A stretch of DNA of 64,000 bases from Curtobacterium sp. UNCCL20 (lineage in GTDB: Bacteria > Actinomycetota > Actinomycetes > Actinomycetales > Microbacteriaceae), in NCBI RefSeq assembly GCF_900101675.1, contig NZ_FNKG01000001.1, forward strand, positions 1,471,378 to 1,535,377, in the 5' to 3' direction. A model generated the notes under the pieces. It was given only the letters and a program-made list of their open reading frames with translations, searched no databases and was not told where the DNA came from. Numbering within the stretch: position 1 is the first letter of the stretch; every line of letters begins with the position of its first letter. The position numbers and the translations under genes were made by a program. This document shows, piece by piece, positions 8,835 through 18,593 of this stretch.

Positions 8835-9160
8835 GCACCATCGCGGCAGTACTCGCCGCCACCCCCAGCCCGAGCCCGACCTCGACCGTCCCGGACGTCG
8901 ACGTGACGCCCGGCGTCGCGGGCTTCATCGCGATCGCCCTCGTCGCCGTCGTGACGATCCTGCTCCTCGTCGACATGACCCGGCGCATCCGCCGGACCCG
9001 CTACCGGTCCGAGATCCGCGAGCGGCTCGAGGCCGAGTCGAACGGCACCGCGGCGGACGGCACCGGGTCGGACGCCGACGGCGCGGTCACCGACGAGCCG
9101 GAACGGCGTGCGGCCGAGGACGGCCGAGCCGACGTCGGCGACGACACCGAGCGGGGTTGA
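8831..9160 (+). CDS. Small single-span membrane protein after mca
   Basis: A protein of 109 residues whose GTG overlaps the mca stop codon (GTGA). A short Ala/Ser/Pro/Thr-rich N-terminus precedes one transmembrane helix (about 30-50) and a charged cytoplasmic tail ending in an acidic low-complexity run. I do not recognise a family; similar small proteins often follow mca in actinobacteria. Overlap implies co-expression with Mca, but no function can be inferred. Confidence 0.72.
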   Translation: MSTIAAVLAATPSPSPTSTVPDVDVTPGVAGFIAIALVAVVTILLLVDMTRRIRRTRYRSEIRERLEAESNGTAADGTGSDADGAVTDEPERRAAEDGRADVGDDTERG

Positions 9161-9171
9161 CCGGACCACAC

Positions 9172-9219
9172 GACGGACCGGAGGCGCGTGGCGGGTCCGC
9201 CACGCGCCTCCAGTCCGTC
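9172..9219. terminator. Palindrome-family hairpin between convergent genes
   Basis: A 48-nt near-perfect palindrome with arms containing GGAGGCGCGTGGCGG, lying just after the small membrane protein and 17 bp before the stop of the convergent PAQR gene. Probably a bidirectional terminator. Confidence 0.78.
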
Positions 9220-9236
9220 TCCCGGTCCCGAGCTGC

Positions 9237-9962
9237 TCAGCGCACCGGGTCGAGCGCGACGATGAGCACGCCCGCCCACTGGGCTGCGAACGCCACCACG
9301 GTCAGGGCGTGGAAGACCTCGTGGAACCCGAACACCGTCGGGGACGGGTTCGGCCGCTTGAACGCGTAGACGAGCGCGCCGAGGATGTAGGCGACGCCCC
9401 CGGACAGGATGAGGACGGTCATCGGGACGCTCGCCGCGAAGAACTGCGGCAGCAGCCCGAGCGCCGCGCACCCGAGCGCGAGGTAGATCGGCACGTACAG
9501 CCATCGCGGCGCCCCGATCCAGAGCACCCGGAACGCGATGCCGAGCGCCGCGCCGGTCCACATCACCCAGAGCACCACAACCATCAGCGTGTGCGGCAGG
9601 GCGCAGATCGCGACGGGTGTGTACGTGCCGGCGATGAGCAGCAGGATGTTCGTGTGGTCGATGCGTTTCAGGACACGCTTCACCGTCGGACCCCAGGGGA
9701 ACCGGTGGTAGGTCGCCGAGACGCCGAACATCGCGAGCGAGGTCGCCATGAACACGGCGCTGCCGACCTTCGCGGCGGGTGAGCCCGCCAGCGTGATGAG
9801 CACGATACCCATCGCGAGGGCGAACGGGAAGGCGCCGAGGTGGATCCAGCCGCGCCAGGCCGGTCGGGGTTCCGGGTCCGTGGGCGACGCTGCGGCCGCC
9901 TGTGCTGCCTCGTCGGTGAAGGGGACGTGGGGGAGTGTCCCGGTGTCGTGCTCGGCGTGCAT
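9237..9962 (-). CDS. Hemolysin III / PAQR family membrane protein
   Basis: A protein of 241 residues with seven hydrophobic helices. The family's metal-site residues are present: serine and histidine in SATYHRF, the RIDHTNI aspartate-histidine pair, and the C-terminal GFHEVFHAL histidines. Bacterial PAQR proteins (TrhA, YqfA types) influence membrane fluidity or lipid homeostasis; haemolysin activity is not generally demonstrated. The N-terminal about 30 residues are polar and may be partly untranslated, since other starts are possible. No regulator is adjacent. Confidence 0.88.
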   Translation of the reverse strand: MHAEHDTGTLPHVPFTDEAAQAAAASPTDPEPRPAWRGWIHLGAFPFALAMGIVLITLAGSPAAKVGSAVFMATSLAMFGVSATYHRFPWGPTVKRVLKRIDHTNILLLIAGTYTPVAICALPHTLMVVVLWVMWTGAALGIAFRVLWIGAPRWLYVPIYLALGCAALGLLPQFFAASVPMTVLILSGGVAYILGALVYAFKRPNPSPTVFGFHEVFHALTVVAFAAQWAGVLIVALDPVR

Positions 9963-10063
9963 GGTCCGACCGTAGGGGCAGATACCGAACGAATGCCGAA
10001 CAGGTGGGGTCGACCGGTCCGTGACGCGGCTGGTTCCTAGCCTCCGTGCACTATGTTCGATCC

Positions 10064-10849
10064 GTGAGCGGCAGGGGCGGGTGGGCAGGACGAGGGATCC
10101 TCTACCGCGCCTACCAGAGCCGCATCCGTCGCCAGATCGACGATGCGGCCAAGCCGAAGCACGTCGCCATGATCGTGGACGGCAACCGCCGGTGGGCGAA
10201 GCAGCTCGGACTCGAGTCCGCCGCGCACGGGCACCGGGCCGGCGCCGCGAAGATCCCGGAGTTCCTGACCTGGTGCGACGACCTCGGCATCGAGGTCGTG
10301 ACGCTGTACCTGCTGTCGTCGGACAACCTGACCGGGCGCGGTGGCGACGAGCTCGAACAGCTCGTCGGGATCATCGCCGACCTGGCCGGCACGCTGTCCG
10401 ACCACCGCGACTGGCGGGTGCAGCACGTCGGCGCGAACGAGGGGCTGCCGGCGGCGCTGGTGACGGCGCTCGAGCAGGCCGAGCAGCGCACGGCGGACCA
10501 CACCGGCCTGCACATCAACCTCGCCGTCGGGTACGGCGGCCGGCGCGAGATCGCCGACGCGATGCGCAGCATCGTGCGGGCGCACGGCGAAGGTGGCGGG
10601 ACGATCGACACCCTCGCCGAGGTCCTCACGCCGGAGCTCATCGGCGACCACCTGTACACGCAGGGGCAGCCGGACCCGGACCTCGTGATCCGGACCTCGG
10701 GCGAGCAGCGGCTGTCGGACTTCATGCTGTGGCAGAGCGCGCACAGCGAGTTCTACTTCGTCGAGGCGTTCTACCCGGACCTGCGCGAGGTCGACTTCCT
10801 CCGTGCCGTCCGCGACTTCGGGTTGCGGTCCCGGCGGTTCGGCGGCTGA
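10064..10849 (+). CDS. uppS: Isoprenyl transferase (cis-prenyltransferase, UppS family)
   Basis: A protein of 261 residues that condenses isopentenyl diphosphate onto allylic diphosphates to make cis-polyprenyl diphosphate carriers for wall synthesis. The signature MIVDGNRRWAK places the catalytic aspartate at residue 39. RTSGEQRLSDFMLWQ and the C-terminal EFYFVEAFYPD are also present. Actinobacteria often carry two such enzymes (short Z,E-farnesyl and long decaprenyl); chain length cannot be assigned here. GTG 10064 was chosen because TATGTT at 10052-10057 lies 6 nt upstream (leaderless), although an in-frame GTG exists 18 nt earlier. Confidence 0.9.
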   Translation: MSGRGGWAGRGILYRAYQSRIRRQIDDAAKPKHVAMIVDGNRRWAKQLGLESAAHGHRAGAAKIPEFLTWCDDLGIEVVTLYLLSSDNLTGRGGDELEQLVGIIADLAGTLSDHRDWRVQHVGANEGLPAALVTALEQAEQRTADHTGLHINLAVGYGGRREIADAMRSIVRAHGEGGGTIDTLAEVLTPELIGDHLYTQGQPDPDLVIRTSGEQRLSDFMLWQSAHSEFYFVEAFYPDLREVDFLRAVRDFGLRSRRFGG

Positions 10850-11001
10850 GGCACCGCGGGCTGCGCGTGCGGCCTCGCGCTCCGTCGTTACGCGCATTCC
10901 GACCGATGTTTCCTCGATTCTGCGCGGATCGGCCTGCATTCGCCCGCGCTCAGGCATCCCAGTAGACTCACAGGGTTTTCGTCCCACGGAAGGTTGCCCC
11001 T

Positions 11002-12111
11002 GTGAACATCGCCGAGTACGCCGACGGCTTCGCTGAGGAGCCCGGCTACCTCGACCACGCCGCGTTCGGTCCCGTGCAGACCGCGGTCCTCGAGGAGCAG
11101 CGCGTCCTCGGCACGATCCAGCAGCACATGCGCTTCGGCGCGATGGAGACCCTCGACGAGCAGGACGTGCGGGTCCGCACCGTGGCCGCTCGGCTCGTCG
11201 GTCGCCGTGAGGACCAGGTCGTCTCGCAGACCGCCACCACCCCGGGCCTGCTGCACACCGCGTTCGGCCTGACCGGCGGCGTGCTCGTCTCGGCCGACGA
11301 GTACCCGTCGCTGCCGCTCGCGCTCGCCAGCGCCGCCTCGGCGACCGGTGGTCGCGTCCAGCCCGTCGTCATCGAGTCCGGTGCCGGGTGGATGACGCCG
11401 TCGCTCATCGAGTCCCGCCTGACCGACGACGTCACCGCGGTCGCGGTGTCCCTCGTCGACTGGCAGACCGGCTACCTCGCCGACCTCGCCGCGATCCGCG
11501 AGGTCATCGGCGAACGCCTGCTCATCGTCGACGCGATCCAGGGCTTCGGCGTCGTGGACGCCCCGTACGAGGTCGCCGACGTCGTCGCGACCGGCGGGCA
11601 GAAGTGGCTGCACGCGGGCTGGGGCACCGGCTTCACCGCGTTCAGCGACCGCGCGCTGAACCGGCTGCGTCCGGCGCTGTCCGGTCCGCACGGCACGACC
11701 GGCTGGCCGACCGAGGTCCCGTCCGTGCGCCCCGGAGCCGCTGGCTTCCAGATGACGCGGATCGACCCCGTCGCGCAGGCGCGCCTCGCCGTGTCGCTCG
11801 ACCGGCTGACCGCCGTCGGCGTCGCAGCCGTGCAGGAACGGGTCGCCGACCGGGTCGAGCGGGTGTTCGACATCGCCGACGAGTTCGGGCTGTCCGTGGA
11901 GTCGAGCCGCGACCCGCGCGAGCGCGCCGGGATCGTCGTGCTGCGCCCGCCGCAGGGGCGTCTCACGGCACTGTCCGCCGCGTTCCACAACCACGGGGTG
12001 ACCGCGACGACGCGCCTCGGTGTCGCCCGCGTGTCGGTGTTCGCATCGACGACGGACGAGACGCTCGACATGTTCCGCGACGCCTGCCTGTCCTACGCCA
12101 CGATGCAGTAG
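11002..12111 (+). CDS. Class V aminotransferase-like PLP enzyme
   Basis: A protein of 369 residues with the aminotransferase class V / kynureninase-like fold: an N-terminal YLDHAAFGPV motif, the VDAIQGFGVVDAPY segment with the PLP-nitrogen aspartate, and the Schiff-base lysine K201 in GGQKWLHAGWGTGF. Members include cysteine desulfurases, isopenicillin epimerase-like proteins and kynureninases, and the substrate cannot be assigned. A TAGACT box near 10962 and a GGAAGG ribosome site support GTG 11002. No operon partner is evident. Confidence 0.82.
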   Translation: MNIAEYADGFAEEPGYLDHAAFGPVQTAVLEEQRVLGTIQQHMRFGAMETLDEQDVRVRTVAARLVGRREDQVVSQTATTPGLLHTAFGLTGGVLVSADEYPSLPLALASAASATGGRVQPVVIESGAGWMTPSLIESRLTDDVTAVAVSLVDWQTGYLADLAAIREVIGERLLIVDAIQGFGVVDAPYEVADVVATGGQKWLHAGWGTGFTAFSDRALNRLRPALSGPHGTTGWPTEVPSVRPGAAGFQMTRIDPVAQARLAVSLDRLTAVGVAAVQERVADRVERVFDIADEFGLSVESSRDPRERAGIVVLRPPQGRLTALSAAFHNHGVTATTRLGVARVSVFASTTDETLDMFRDACLSYATMQ

Positions 12112-12220
12112 CGCTGCGCTGCGCTGCGGGACCGAGTCTCGGCCTCAGCGACGGTTCTCGCGCGCCGCGACCCGAGGACTGTCGCTCACCACGAGTCTCG
12201 GGCGGCGGTGCCGGTGCCGT

Positions 12221-12260
12221 GCGCTGCCGTGCGCTGCTGTGCGCTGCTGTGCGCTGCTGC
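12221..12260. repeat. Tandem repeat, four 10-bp units
   Basis: Units at 12221, 12231, 12241 and 12251 read GCGCTGCCGT, GCGCTGCTGT, GCGCTGCTGT and GCGCTGCTGC. A shorter GCGCTGC run also occurs just after the upstream stop codon (12111-12130). Slippage-type array; no coding role seen. Confidence 0.85.
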
Positions 12261-12313
12261 CGCGAGAGCGACACTCGTCCCGAACCGCGGGCGGACGGGC
12301 GCGACCACGCGGC

Positions 12314-12355
12314 GGCCTGGAGGCGCGGGGCGGCGCCACCACGCGCCTCCAGGCC
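12314..12355. terminator. Palindrome-family copy with enlarged loop
   Basis: Perfect 14-nt arms GGCCTGGAGGCGCG (12314-12327) and their complement (12342-12355) flank a 14-nt GC-rich centre. It lies about 200 bp after the aminotransferase-like gene and upstream of phoH, so its role as the terminator of the former is less direct than for other copies. Confidence 0.6.
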
Positions 12356-12590
12356 ATCGACCCGGCCGTCTGACCACCGTGGCCGGGCCACGTGGTCGGG
12401 GAGCGTTGTTCACGTGACCGTAACGCGCGGAACCGCGTGTCGGTGGCGGCCTGTCGGGGGTCGGACGTAGCTTGGCCACATCGGGCAACGCGCCCGGTCG
12501 AAGCGGCCACAGTCGGTGCTTCGGGACCCGCTCCACGGCCGCGTTCGAGGACATGGACCGGGCCGATCGCGGCCCGGGGATGGAGTGGTC

Positions 12591-13946
12591 GTGACCTCTC
12601 AGAACGTCTCTCGCGGAACAGCCCAGCAGCCCGCCGCGGACTCGTCCACATCGGTCGCCCAGCGCACGTACGTGCTCGACACCTCGGTGCTCCTCAGCGA
12701 TCCGCGGGCACTGTTCCGCTTCGCGGAGCACGCGGTGGTCCTGCCCGTCGTGGTCGTCAGTGAACTGGAGTCCAAGCGCAACGACCCGGAGATCGGGTAC
12801 TTCGCACGGCAGGCGCTGCGGCTCCTCGACGAACTGCGGATCGAACACGAACGGCTCGACTTCCCGATCGCGATCGGCGACGGCGGCTCGTTCCGGGTCG
12901 AGCTGAACCACTCCAACCAGTCGGTCCTGCCGTCCGGGCTGCAGCTCGGCGACAACGACTCGCGGATCCTCGCGGTCGCCTCGAACCTGAAGAACGACGG
13001 ACTCGACGTCGTCGTCGTGTCGAAGGACCTGCCGCTCCGCGTGAAGGCGTCCTCGATCGGCATGGCGGCGGAGGAGTACCGCGCAGAACTCGCCGTCGAC
13101 AGCGGCTACACCGGCGTCACCGAACTGCAGGTGTCCGGGGAGCAGATGTCCGACCTCTACGAGAAGGAGGAGATCCGCTCCGCCCCGATCGAGGGCGTCC
13201 CGGTCAACACCGGTGTCGTCATCCACTCCGAGCGCGGATCGGCCCTCGGACGGGTGATCGCCGGCGGTTCGGTCGCGCTAGTGCGCGGCGACCGCGAGGT
13301 GTTCGGGCTCCGCGGACGATCGGCCGAACAGCGGCTCGCGATCGACGCGCTGCTCGACCCCGAGATCGGCATCGTCTCCCTCGGCGGCAGCGCCGGGACC
13401 GGCAAGTCGGCGCTCGCGCTCTGCGCCGGACTCGAGGCCGTGCTCGAGCGGCAGCAGCACAAGAAGATCATGGTGTTCCGTCCGCTCTACGCCGTCGGCG
13501 GTCAGGAGCTCGGCTACCTGCCCGGCGACGCGTCCGAGAAGATGAACCCGTGGGCGCAGGCGGTCTACGACACCCTCGGTGCGCTGGTGTCCGACAACGT
13601 CCTCGACGAGGTCGTCGAACGGGGCATGCTCGAGGTGCTGCCGCTCACCCACATCCGCGGGCGCTCCCTGCACGACGCGTTCGTGATCGTCGACGAGGCG
13701 CAGTCACTCGAGCGCAACGTGCTGCTGACGATGCTGTCCCGCATCGGGCAGAACTCCCGCGTGGTGCTCACCCACGACGTGGCGCAGCGCGACAACCTCC
13801 GGGTCGGTCGACACGACGGCGTCGCGTCGGTGATCGAACGGCTGAAGGGTCACCCGCTGTTCGCGCACGTGACGCTGACCCGGTCCGAGCGGTCGGCGAT
13901 CGCGGCGCTCGTGACCGAGATGCTGGACTCGCCGGACCTCGTGTAG
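12591..13946 (+). CDS. phoH: PhoH family protein: PIN domain fused to PhoH ATPase
   Basis: A protein of 451 residues. The N-terminal PIN nuclease-like domain begins with YVLDTSVLL (acidic residue D30), and the C-terminal PhoH ATPase has Walker [10 protein letters not shown] at 265-273 and Walker B VIVDEAQ at 365-371. PIN-PhoH (PhoH2-type) proteins are RNA helicase/ribonucleases in mycobacteria. GTG 12591 was chosen for its GGAG 5 nt upstream; an earlier in-frame GTG at 12585 overlaps that site. It is convergent with fumC across a strong hairpin. Confidence 0.92.
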   Translation: MTSQNVSRGTAQQPAADSSTSVAQRTYVLDTSVLLSDPRALFRFAEHAVVLPVVVVSELESKRNDPEIGYFARQALRLLDELRIEHERLDFPIAIGDGGSFRVELNHSNQSVLPSGLQLGDNDSRILAVASNLKNDGLDVVVVSKDLPLRVKASSIGMAAEEYRAELAVDSGYTGVTELQVSGEQMSDLYEKEEIRSAPIEGVPVNTGVVIHSERGSALGRVIAGGSVALVRGDREVFGLRGRSAEQRLAIDALLDPEIGIVSLGGSAGTGKSALALCAGLEAVLERQQHKKIMVFRPLYAVGGQELGYLPGDASEKMNPWAQAVYDTLGALVSDNVLDEVVERGMLEVLPLTHIRGRSLHDAFVIVDEAQSLERNVLLTMLSRIGQNSRVVLTHDVAQRDNLRVGRHDGVASVIERLKGHPLFAHVTLTRSERSAIAALVTEMLDSPDLV

Positions 13947-14011
13947 GGCGCGGGCCCGCGGCGCGCAGCCCGCGGCGCAGGCGCGCAGCGCGGACGCACT
14001 CCGCACAACGA

Positions 14012-14053
14012 AAGTCACCCCGAACCACGGATCGCCGTGGTTCGGGGTGACTT
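14012..14053. terminator. Bidirectional terminator between phoH and fumC
   Basis: A perfect 19-bp stem (14012-14030 and 14035-14053) with tetraloop ATCG, made of AAGTCACCCCGAACCACGG and its complement. Both convergent genes end within 70 bp. The flank at 14000-14016 carries TCCGCACAACGAAAGTC, a 17-mer that recurs inverted at 25962-25978. Confidence 0.88.
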
Positions 14054-14066
14054 GTCTTGAGCGGGG

Positions 14067-15485
14067 TCAGTTGGGGTGGGTCATGCTGAGCACGTCGAGG
14101 GCGCTGTCGAGCTGCTCCTCGGTGACCTCACCGCGCTCGACGTGTCCGAGGGCGATGACCGCCTCGCGGACGGTGACCCCCTCGGCGACGGCGAACTTCG
14201 CGACCTTCGCCGCGGCCTCGTAGCCGATGACCCGGTTGAGCGGCGTCACGATCGACGGCGACGACTCGGCGAACGCCCGCGCGCGGTCGATGTTCGCCTG
14301 CAGCCCGTCGATCGTCTTGTCGGCGAGGACCCGCGAGCTGTTCGCCAGGAGACGGATGGACTCGAGGAGCGCCGTCCCCATCACCGGGATCGCCACGTTC
14401 AGCTCGAACGCTCCGGAGGCACCGGCCCACGAGATCGTGGCGTCGTTGCCGATCACCCGCGCGGCGACCATCAGAGTGGCCTCCGGGATGACGGGGTTGA
14501 CCTTGCCCGGCATGATCGACGAGCCGGGCTGCAGGTCCGGGATGTGCAGCTCGCCGAGGCCGGTGTTCGGCCCGGAGCCCATCCAGCGCAGGTCGTTGTT
14601 GATCTTCGTCAGGCTGACCGCGATGACCTTGAGCGCGCCGGACGCCTCGACGAGGGCGTCACGGGCACCCTGCGCCTCGAAGTGGTCGAGTGCCTCGGTG
14701 ATCGGCAGGCCGGTGTCCTCGGCGAGCTGCGCGATCACCCGCTGCGGGAAGCCCTTCGGGGTGTTGATGCCCGTGCCGACGGCGGTGCCGCCCAGCGGGA
14801 CCTCGGCGACGCGGGGGAGGGTGGCGTTCACGCGCTCGATGCCGAGCCGGACCTGACGGGCGTAGCCGCCGAACTCCTGCCCGAGGGTGACCGGGGTGGC
14901 GTCCATCAGGTGCGTGCGACCGGACTTCACCGCGTCGGCCCAGAGCGTGGCCTTCGCCTCGAGCGACTCGGCGAGGTGCTCGAGCGCGGGGACGAGCGAG
15001 CGGATGAGTGCTTCGGTCACGGCGACGTGCACGGACGTCGGGAACACGTCGTTCGAGGACTGCGACGCGTTCACGTGGTCGTTGGGGTGCACGGGCGACC
15101 CGGCGATGTCGGACGCGAGGGTCGCGAGGACCTCGTTCATGTTCATGTTCGACGAGGTGCCACTGCCGGTCTGGTACACGTCGACGGGGAACTGGTCGTG
15201 GTGCTCCCCGGCGATGATCGTGTCCGCTGCCCGCGCGACCGCGTCGGCCAGCGCTGGCTCGACGATGCCGAGCTGGCCGTTGACGACCGCCGCCGCGCGC
15301 TTGATCCGGGCGAGTGCCACGATCTGGGCCGACTCGAGGCCGCTCCCCGAGATCGGGAAGTTCTCGACCGCACGCTGGGTCTGCGCGCGGTAGAGCGCCG
15401 ACCTCGGCACCCGGACCTCGCCCATGGTGTCGTGCTCGATGCGGTAGTCGCCGTCGGTCGCGGTGCTCGGGGTGGTGTCGGTCAC
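14067..15485 (-). CDS. fumC: Class II fumarate hydratase
   Basis: A protein of 472 residues that interconverts fumarate and L-malate in the TCA cycle. The fumarase/aspartase signature [11 protein letters not shown] occupies residues 321-331, and the [24 protein letters not shown] and [11 protein letters not shown] blocks are intact. Length matches class II (iron-independent) enzymes. GTG 15485 has AGGAAGGA upstream. It lies downstream of the carbonic anhydrase gene on the same strand with a 109-bp gap. Confidence 0.96.
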   Translation of the reverse strand: MTDTTPSTATDGDYRIEHDTMGEVRVPRSALYRAQTQRAVENFPISGSGLESAQIVALARIKRAAAVVNGQLGIVEPALADAVARAADTIIAGEHHDQFPVDVYQTGSGTSSNMNMNEVLATLASDIAGSPVHPNDHVNASQSSNDVFPTSVHVAVTEALIRSLVPALEHLAESLEAKATLWADAVKSGRTHLMDATPVTLGQEFGGYARQVRLGIERVNATLPRVAEVPLGGTAVGTGINTPKGFPQRVIAQLAEDTGLPITEALDHFEAQGARDALVEASGALKVIAVSLTKINNDLRWMGSGPNTGLGELHIPDLQPGSSIMPGKVNPVIPEATLMVAARVIGNDATISWAGASGAFELNVAIPVMGTALLESIRLLANSSRVLADKTIDGLQANIDRARAFAESSPSIVTPLNRVIGYEAAAKVAKFAVAEGVTVREAVIALGHVERGEVTEEQLDSALDVLSMTHPN

Positions 15486-15594
15486 GTCGTCGTGGTCCTT
15501 CCTGGGGTGCTCGCCGGCCGCGGTCGCGCCGGCTGGTGTGGTGTCCCGGTGACGGTGTGCCGTCGGTGGTCGGGACGGTCGTCGGGGCGGTCGG

Positions 15595-16209
15595 TCAGGC
15601 CTGGCCCACGACGGTGTCGATGGCGACCTCGCCGGTGGTGAGGTCGTAGGTCGCGCCGACGACGGCCAATCTACCCTCGGCGATCGCGTCGGAGACCGCG
15701 CCGGAGCGCTCGATCACCTGGCGGAGCGTGGACTCGAGGTGGGCCGCACCGACGGCTTCCTGGGGCACGTCGGCGTCGGTCGCACGGACACGTTCGACGC
15801 TCGGGGCGATCGCGTCGACGAGGGCCTGCAGGTGCGGCGCCGGGACCGGTTCCCCGGAGCGGGCCGCCGCGACCGCACCGCACCGGGTGTGGCGGAGCAC
15901 GACGACCAGGGGGGTGCCGAGAGCGACGACCGCGAACTCGATCGACCCGAGGACGACGTCGTCCACGATCTGCCCGGCGTTCCTGATGGCGAAGAGGTCA
16001 CCGATGCCGGCGTCGAAGACGTGCTCGAACGGGACACGCGAGTCGGAGCAGCCGAGGACCGTGGCGAACGGCGCCTGCGAGCCGGTGAGCTCGGTGCGGC
16101 GGTCCGGGTCGATCCGGCCGGTCCGGCGCTTGTCGGCTGCGAACCGGGCGTTGCCCTCGACGAGGAGGCGGAGGGCGTCGGAGGGGGTGGAGGCGGCGCG
16201 GTCGGGCAT
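15595..16209 (-). CDS. Beta-class carbonic anhydrase
   Basis: A protein of 204 residues that hydrates CO2 to bicarbonate. The zinc-site motif CSDSR places C54, D56 and R58, and HTRCG places H107 and C110, the complete beta-class ligand set. [18 protein letters not shown] follows the usual pattern. An intracellular enzyme without signal peptide. Same strand as DUF4245 upstream and fumC downstream, possibly supplying bicarbonate for carboxylases. Confidence 0.93.
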   Translation of the reverse strand: MPDRAASTPSDALRLLVEGNARFAADKRRTGRIDPDRRTELTGSQAPFATVLGCSDSRVPFEHVFDAGIGDLFAIRNAGQIVDDVVLGSIEFAVVALGTPLVVVLRHTRCGAVAAARSGEPVPAPHLQALVDAIAPSVERVRATDADVPQEAVGAAHLESTLRQVIERSGAVSDAIAEGRLAVVGATYDLTTGEVAIDTVVGQA

Positions 16210-16285
16210 GGGGCTCCTCGGGCTGATCGGGACTGCTGCTCGGTTCGGGTGGGGTCGTTCGGGGACGGTGGGCGCCGGTCGGTCG

Positions 16286-16924
16286 TCAGCCGGCGAACTG
16301 CTTGCTGACGGCGGTCGCGACGGTGCGGAACGAGTCGTCGTCGGCCGTACCGGAGAGCACCACGGTGCTGGTGCCGAAGGTCGTCACGAGGGAGTACGCC
16401 TGGTTGCCGGCGTCGTCGCCCTCTGATCGGCGGTCGTACACGGTCCACTTCGTGCCCGCGATGGTGCGGGTGCCGGTGGCGGCGTGCTGGTCGAGCTGGT
16501 TCGACACCCAGGTCTCGTTCGCCTTGATGCCCTGCTGCAGGCCGAGGTACTGCTTGTCCGGGGTGATCAGGCCGACCGTCCAGACGCTCACGCCGTCGGT
16601 CGTCTTGTCCTTGTAGTCCGCACGGTTCGACGAGAAGCCCTTCGGCAGGACGGGCGCCGCGAGTTCGACCCCGGGCACCTTCGCCTGCGCCGCGACCTGG
16701 CGGTAGTCCACCGCGCGGTCGACGACGGTCGTGCTCGGACGCACGACGACGGCGACGAGGAAGAGCACGATGCCGAGCGACGCGATGAGCGCGATCACCA
16801 GGTTGAACGCCGTCTGGTGCTGCCGACGCGCGGTGCGTGCGGCGTCCTTGCGGGCCCAGGTCTCCTCCGGCGTCTCGGGGCGTCCGAGCTCCGCGACGAT
16901 CGGACGGCCGTCGGGGTCGGTCAT
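16286..16924 (-). CDS. DUF4245 family membrane-anchored protein
   Basis: A protein of 212 residues: a cytoplasmic polar N-terminus, one transmembrane helix (about 43-65), and an exported domain of roughly 145 residues. This is the layout of the actinobacterial DUF4245 family, which is regularly encoded next to xseB and fumC. ATG 16924 overlaps the xseB stop (ATGA), indicating translational coupling; an in-frame upstream start would run through xseB and was rejected. Function unknown. Confidence 0.85.
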   Translation of the reverse strand: MTDPDGRPIVAELGRPETPEETWARKDAARTARRQHQTAFNLVIALIASLGIVLFLVAVVVRPSTTVVDRAVDYRQVAAQAKVPGVELAAPVLPKGFSSNRADYKDKTTDGVSVWTVGLITPDKQYLGLQQGIKANETWVSNQLDQHAATGTRTIAGTKWTVYDRRSEGDDAGNQAYSLVTTFGTSTVVLSGTADDDSFRTVATAVSKQFAG

Positions 16925-17166
16925 CGGGCGGCGCCGTCCTGGGCGTCGGAGGCGGCACGGGCGGCGTCGAGACGGGCACGGGCGCCGACGAGCCACTCTT
17001 CACACCGGGCTGCGAGGGACTCGCCACGCTCCCACAGCGACAGGGAGCGCTCGAGCGTCGCGGAGCCCTGTTCGAGCTCGGCGACGACGCGCACGAGTTC
17101 GTCGCGTGCGGCTTCGTAGCTCAGCGACTGGACGTCGGCCTGCTCGGGTTCCTGCTGGGATGACAC
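16921..17166 (-). CDS. xseB: Exodeoxyribonuclease VII small subunit
   Basis: A protein of 81 residues with the coiled-coil pattern of XseB ([20 protein letters not shown] and [22 protein letters not shown]). It partners XseA to form exonuclease VII, which degrades single-stranded DNA from both ends. GTG 17166 lies 6 nt after a TAGGAT box, so xseB may be transcribed separately as a leaderless mRNA although it sits 89 bp downstream of xseA on the same strand. Confidence 0.94.
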   Translation of the reverse strand: MSSQQEPEQADVQSLSYEAARDELVRVVAELEQGSATLERSLSLWERGESLAARCEEWLVGARARLDAARAASDAQDGAAR

Positions 17167-17255
17167 CCCTCGATCCTACCGAGCCACCACCGACCTGGCG
17201 GCCCGCCCGGGAACCTGTGCAGAACCCGCCGCCGAGGCCCGGGAGTGCGCCGGTG

Positions 17256-18491
17256 TCAGGACCCGTCCGGCCCCGGCCCGTCCGGCTCGAGCGAGCCGGA
17301 GGCGGTCCCCGCCCCGAGCGTCACGTGCACCGGGGTCGCTCCGGCCAGGTCGTCGGAGCTGCGCACGACCCCGCCGTCCGCCGTCTGCACGATCGCGTAC
17401 CCCCGGCGCAGGGTGTCCCGCGGTGACAGCGATCGCAACCGGGCGGTGAGGTGTCCGACGTCGGCGTGGGAGCGTTCGAGCCGCCGGTCGAGCAGCTCAC
17501 GGGCGCGGGACAGGTCGCGGGCGACCTCTTCCGCGCGGGTGTCGACGAGCCACGCGGTCGACGCGAGGGCCGGCCTGGAGCGGAGCGCCGCGATCCGGTC
17601 GGCCTCGACCGACAGGGTGTGCGACAGCCGGAGCCCGAGCCGTGCCCGCGCGGCACGGACGTTCGCGAGTTCCTCGGCCACGTCCGGCACCACGCGCTTG
17701 GCGGCGTCGGTCGGGGTGGAGGCGCGGAGGTCGGCGACCTCGTCGAGGATCGGCCGGTCGGCCTCGTGCCCGATGGCGGAGACGATCGGAGTGGTGGCGG
17801 ACGCGGCGGCCCGGACGAGTCCCTCGTCGCTGAAGCCGAGCAGGTTCTGGAAGTCGCCACCACCGCGCGCGATGATGATGACGTCGACGTCCGGGTCGGC
17901 GTCGAGCTCGAGGATGGCGGCGGTGACCTCGCCCACGGTCCGCTCGCCCTGCACGGCGGTGTGGACGGTCCGGAACTCGACCTGCGGCCACCGCAGCTGC
18001 GCGTTCCGCTTGACGTCCTTCTCGGCGTCTGAGTCCTTGCCGGTGATGAGGCCGATGCGGTGCGGCAGGAAGGGCAGGCGGCGCTTCCGGGCGGGGTCGA
18101 ACAGCCCCTCGTCCGCGAGGGTGCGCCGGAGCCGCTCGAGCCGCTCGAGCAGGTCCCCGAGGCCGACGTGCTTCATCTCGACGACCTGCATCGTCAGCGA
18201 GCCGCCCTTGACCCAGTAGTTCGGCTTGACGGCGGCGACGACGCGGTCGCCCTGCTTGATGTCCGCGGGCACCCGGGACCGGACGCTCGACCAGATCGAG
18301 AACGACACCGTCGCGTCGACCTCGACGTCCTTGAGCTTGCCGTAGACGTTGCCACCGGCGACGTTCCACTGGGTGATCTCGCCCTCGACCCAGGCGGTGC
18401 CGAGCCGGTCGATCCAGTCCCGCAGCTTCGCGCCGAGGAGCGCGACCGGCCACGGGGTGTCGGCCGTCGGGGGTCCCTGTTCGATCGCCAT
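17256..18491 (-). CDS. xseA: Exodeoxyribonuclease VII large subunit
   Basis: A protein of 411 residues. It has an N-terminal OB-fold for ssDNA ([22 protein letters not shown]), the catalytic core with [38 protein letters not shown] and [13 protein letters not shown], then a helical region leading to [16 protein letters not shown] 18491 has GAGGAG upstream, and the earlier in-frame start was rejected because it would overlap the ispH promoter region. The C-terminal tail is acidic and glycine-rich. Confidence 0.95.
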   Translation of the reverse strand: MAIEQGPPTADTPWPVALLGAKLRDWIDRLGTAWVEGEITQWNVAGGNVYGKLKDVEVDATVSFSIWSSVRSRVPADIKQGDRVVAAVKPNYWVKGGSLTMQVVEMKHVGLGDLLERLERLRRTLADEGLFDPARKRRLPFLPHRIGLITGKDSDAEKDVKRNAQLRWPQVEFRTVHTAVQGERTVGEVTAAILELDADPDVDVIIIARGGGDFQNLLGFSDEGLVRAAASATTPIVSAIGHEADRPILDEVADLRASTPTDAAKRVVPDVAEELANVRAARARLGLRLSHTLSVEADRIAALRSRPALASTAWLVDTRAEEVARDLSRARELLDRRLERSHADVGHLTARLRSLSPRDTLRRGYAIVQTADGGVVRSSDDLAGATPVHVTLGAGTASGSLEPDGPGPDGS

Positions 18492-18593
18492 GTGCTCCTC
18501 CTGGTGGTGCCGTCCAATCCTGCCCGAAGCCGACGACACCGGTCTGCCTCCACGCCCAGCCCGCACGCGATCCGCTCACCTATCATCGGGTGC

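Larger units (their letters stand above)
12112..12590. other. Long intergenic region upstream of phoH
   Basis: This 479-bp stretch holds no convincing gene. It contains a four-unit 10-bp tandem repeat (12221-12260), a palindrome-family copy (12314-12355), and then about 235 bp of GC-rich sequence leading to phoH with a local GGCCGATCGCGGCC hairpin shortly before the ribosome site. The distal part may be a long phoH leader, but I could not match it to a known riboswitch class. Confidence 0.6.

Noticed and set aside
12355..12590. c-di-AMP (ydaO-type) or another known riboswitch before phoH
   Set aside because: I could not find the conserved core segments of any class; only generic GC hairpins are visible.
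12145..13226. Minus-strand frames running through the phoH upstream region
   Set aside because: They read through the tandem repeat and the PIN domain antisense; no motif or ribosome site.
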